NCBI GenBank assembly: GCA_008694505.1
Contig: VZDJ01000594.1
Span: 11,430,026 to 11,494,025, forward strand
Origin: Cyanoderma ruficeps
Taxonomy: Eukaryota > Chordata > Aves > Passeriformes > Timaliidae
Reading direction: 5' to 3'
DNA: 64,000 nucleotides
The first letter of the stretch is position 1, and each line of letters starts with the position of its first letter. Made by a program: the position numbers and the translations under genes. Under the pieces are notes generated by a model. The model was not told the origin of the DNA and searched no databases. It was given only the letters and a program-made list of their open reading frames with translations. Of the stretch, positions 61,601-64,000 are shown one piece after another.

Positions 61601-64000
61601 GTGTGCAGAGACAGTGCATGGAGCCAGCTGTACCCACTCTGTTGGCAGGGTGGATCCAACAAACAGATTGCTCATCCCGCTTTTGGGATGCTCCAGACTG
61701 GGGCCACACTGTAGTGGTCTGGCTACTGACCAGTGAGGCACAGAACCTCAACTAACACAGACCTTACCTGGAAGAGGAACTGAATAAGCAGCCTGAGCTA
61801 CTGGTGGTTATCTGCAGCAAAGCAAACCAGTATCCTTTCTACAGCACTAGGTCCTAACTTCACTGGTTAATTTCTATGTTTTATAACCATAAAGTTAGAC
61901 TAGATATGTTAAAGGTTTATATTTGAACTTCAAACTTCTTTTCTTTTGTTCTAGGGGTTTTGTGCATGAGCATGTGACTAGAACTTGTTTCTGTATGTTA
62001 AGACCAAATCAAACCTGTACTTGTGGCCAGCAGTAGCATTACAAAAACATAGAAATCACAGCCAGGTGAGATACAACACAGTCAAAACAGCCCTACCTTG
62101 CACAACTAAGCTGGGTAAGGCAACGGGGTGACATTTATGTGGTCTCACTCAGATCTCAACCCGGCAGAGAGTATGTGCATCTCCTTGGGCAAGTCACCCA
62201 CACAAAACTTCACAAGGCTTTAGAGTACCTAAATCCCAAGAAAGCCTTAGGGCACCTAACTTTCTGTGAGGATCTGGAATTAAATTAAAATGTGTGTAAA
62301 TTCTCCAGGTGCTAAAAAGAAGGTAAATTTATTTTCTTCTATTGTTTTCCATTGCCTGTTGATCCTCTCATATCCTAACATTTGTAGGAACGGGAAGTTT
62401 GCTCCTGCATGTGGATGGAGTCTTACAGGAGAATCAAACTTTATCTCTGTTTCCTAAGGCCTTATCTCTACTTCATAAGGCCTGTGGATATTGCTTGCAA
62501 AAAAATTATTATTGTCAATGTTTTACTGAGGAATGTGGGTTGCTGTGCCTTACCTGCAATCTGCTCTGACAGCACATCTTTCTCTGCATTATTACATAGT
62601 TAAGGAATAACTATTCTTTGCCAGTTCTTCCCTAGCCTTGTTTTTCAAGACAGAAAGTTCCTGTGATCATCTGACATTTTTTTTTTTATGTGCCCATCTG
62701 CCTTGACTGGCCATTTCCAAGAAAACTGGTCACAGATTTGAAGGTATAATGCTCCTACAAGTTTAATGATAGCATAAATGAGGGAGACTAAAAATAATTC
62801 TCCCTTCTTTCTCAAATTAATTTGTCTTTATCATGGACACTGTCTCAATCATGTGTCAGGAATCTTAGACACACACCAGATTTCTCATCAGGAAACCTCA
62901 TTATGATAGATACTCTACAGACACATAAATGCCCCAGGAATTCTGCAATGCAAATGGAACCAATCTCACCTTCATGATACAGAATGTCTCAATCTATTCT
63001 ATTTTTAGTTAGAAACAGAACTTGCAGATCCTGCTCTTCAAGAACAGAGTGAAACATAAGAAATTCTATGAAGAGGTCTGGAGAAGAACAACCAACAGTA
63101 TGAAATTCAGGGGGTTTGAAACAAAAGAAAAAAACAGGCTAGGCGAGAAAACCATTTATCCTGGACAGTCCAATCTTGCTAGAAAGGAAAGGTCCAAAAG
63201 GCATTCATTGCACTTCTGTGTTATTATCCCCAAAATGCATCACTGCAATTTGGACATATAAAATGTCTTCAACAAGCTTGGAGAGTAAAATGTTGACAAA
63301 GAAATATATGTTATTAGTTTGAGCTGCTGGGTCACCCTCGGGACAGCAATACAAACAGCCTGGCTAATATAGCCAAAAAATAAGCCAGTGGTTCAGGCTG
63401 TAGTCAGAGCAGGAGAGGAGAAAAGGATCACTAATGTAATGAAGGAGGACAGAAAATGAATACCAGGTTGAGAAGAAGCATGTTGGTGGAATAGGTGTGT
63501 CAGGAGAGATAGCTGCATAGTTCATCTAAATGACAATATGAATGTTCTGTCCTCAGGCTCTCTTTCTTTCTGTCTTGTACATTTATTTATTTTTTGTTGT
63601 TGTTGTTCTTGCTTACAGCAAGTACCTGGAAGGAAAACAGTGTGAATCCATGATTACTATCTCAGTAGTCTTTTAAGTCTTTAGACTTGTCCCCTTTCCA
63701 GAGGCAACCTAGAAAGAAACAAATAATCAGTTTACAGAAACTGGAAGCATGATAAAGAGAAAAAAAGAAGAAAAAAACCAAAAAGAAAATAAAAAGAGCC
63801 ATACTGGGATGAATGTGATTTTAATTTAAGCCTTGTCATTAGATTGTTTACAAGTTGAAATGTGTTATCTATTGGGCTGCAGGTCAGCTCCAACCATTCC
63901 CACTTGATTACTGTTTTTTGCTAAATCTCAGTTACCTGAAACCTGTCTAAGGAATCATACATATCTTATTTTAGCTCCATCAAACTTCACTGTGATGATT
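58651..64000. other. AT-rich intergenic stretch, no gene recognised
   Basis: Short AAAG (about 59281) and TTG (about 63595) repeats and one possible ancient repeat at 62168-62280 are the only named contents. Frames of 60-100 codons occur but show no domain and no exon support. Confidence 0.5.
62168..62280 (+). repeat. Possible ancient amniote repeat ('cttgggcaagtcac...ggcacctaact')
   Basis: 'ctccttgggcaagtcaccc' resembles the MIR-type central motif, and 'gagtacctaaatccc', 'cttagggcacctaact' and 'tctgtgaggatctgga' resemble a module common in reptile and bird genomes. It is very diverged, so the family is uncertain. Confidence 0.4.

Noticed and set aside
61499..61751. Overlapping + and - frames of 60-80 codons
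   Set aside because: Mutually overlapping frames on both strands with no known motif; no evidence for either.

Overview
This window is vertebrate nuclear DNA, almost certainly from a bird. It is AT-rich and consists mostly of introns and intergenic sequence. It carries several CR1 LINE 3' ends, some with the typical terminal ATTCTRTG octamers, one solo retroviral LTR, and a few older amniote repeats. There are no bacterial-type operons, no CRISPR array and no phage-like region. No RNA gene was recognised.

The one protein-coding gene I can support is the 3' end of a contactin-associated protein (neurexin/Caspr family) gene on the + strand, best matched to CNTNAP5. Five consecutive exons lie at 9707-9837, 11202-11286, 19902-20120, 23015-23086 and 24058-24254. 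All have AG/GT boundaries, all splice phases agree, and together they encode about 234 C-terminal residues: most of the last laminin-G domain, a short juxtamembrane stalk, one transmembrane helix and a cytoplasmic tail ending EYFI, a class II PDZ-ligand type end. The exon before 9707 was not found, so 1-9706 is probably one large intron, or its 3' part.

Layout: 1-9706 is intron with two CR1 copies and microsatellites. 9707-24254 holds the five exons, with introns of about 1.4, 8.6, 2.9 and 1.0 kb. From 24255 to about 32.3 kb I saw no CR1 or LTR insertions, and the stretch ends in a strong-looking polyadenylation context at 32226, so a long 3' UTR is possible. From 32.3 to 64 kb no exon was recognised. 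That region holds further CR1 fragments (34.3, 45.0, 48.4 and 50.2 kb), an 11-bp minisatellite (37.7 kb), a GC/CpG-enriched patch with a full CTCF-type motif (41.4 kb), a probable assembly duplication around an N (50.05 kb) and a solo LTR with 4-bp target duplications (57,964-58,646).

I did not find a new multi-gene system. The observations most worth a second look are two short, unexplained direct-repeat pairs (12418/13662 and 28898/31730), the CTCF-type site at 41424, the possible ~8-kb 3' UTR, and the N-flanked duplication. Family assignments rest on recalled knowledge of the families, not on searches.
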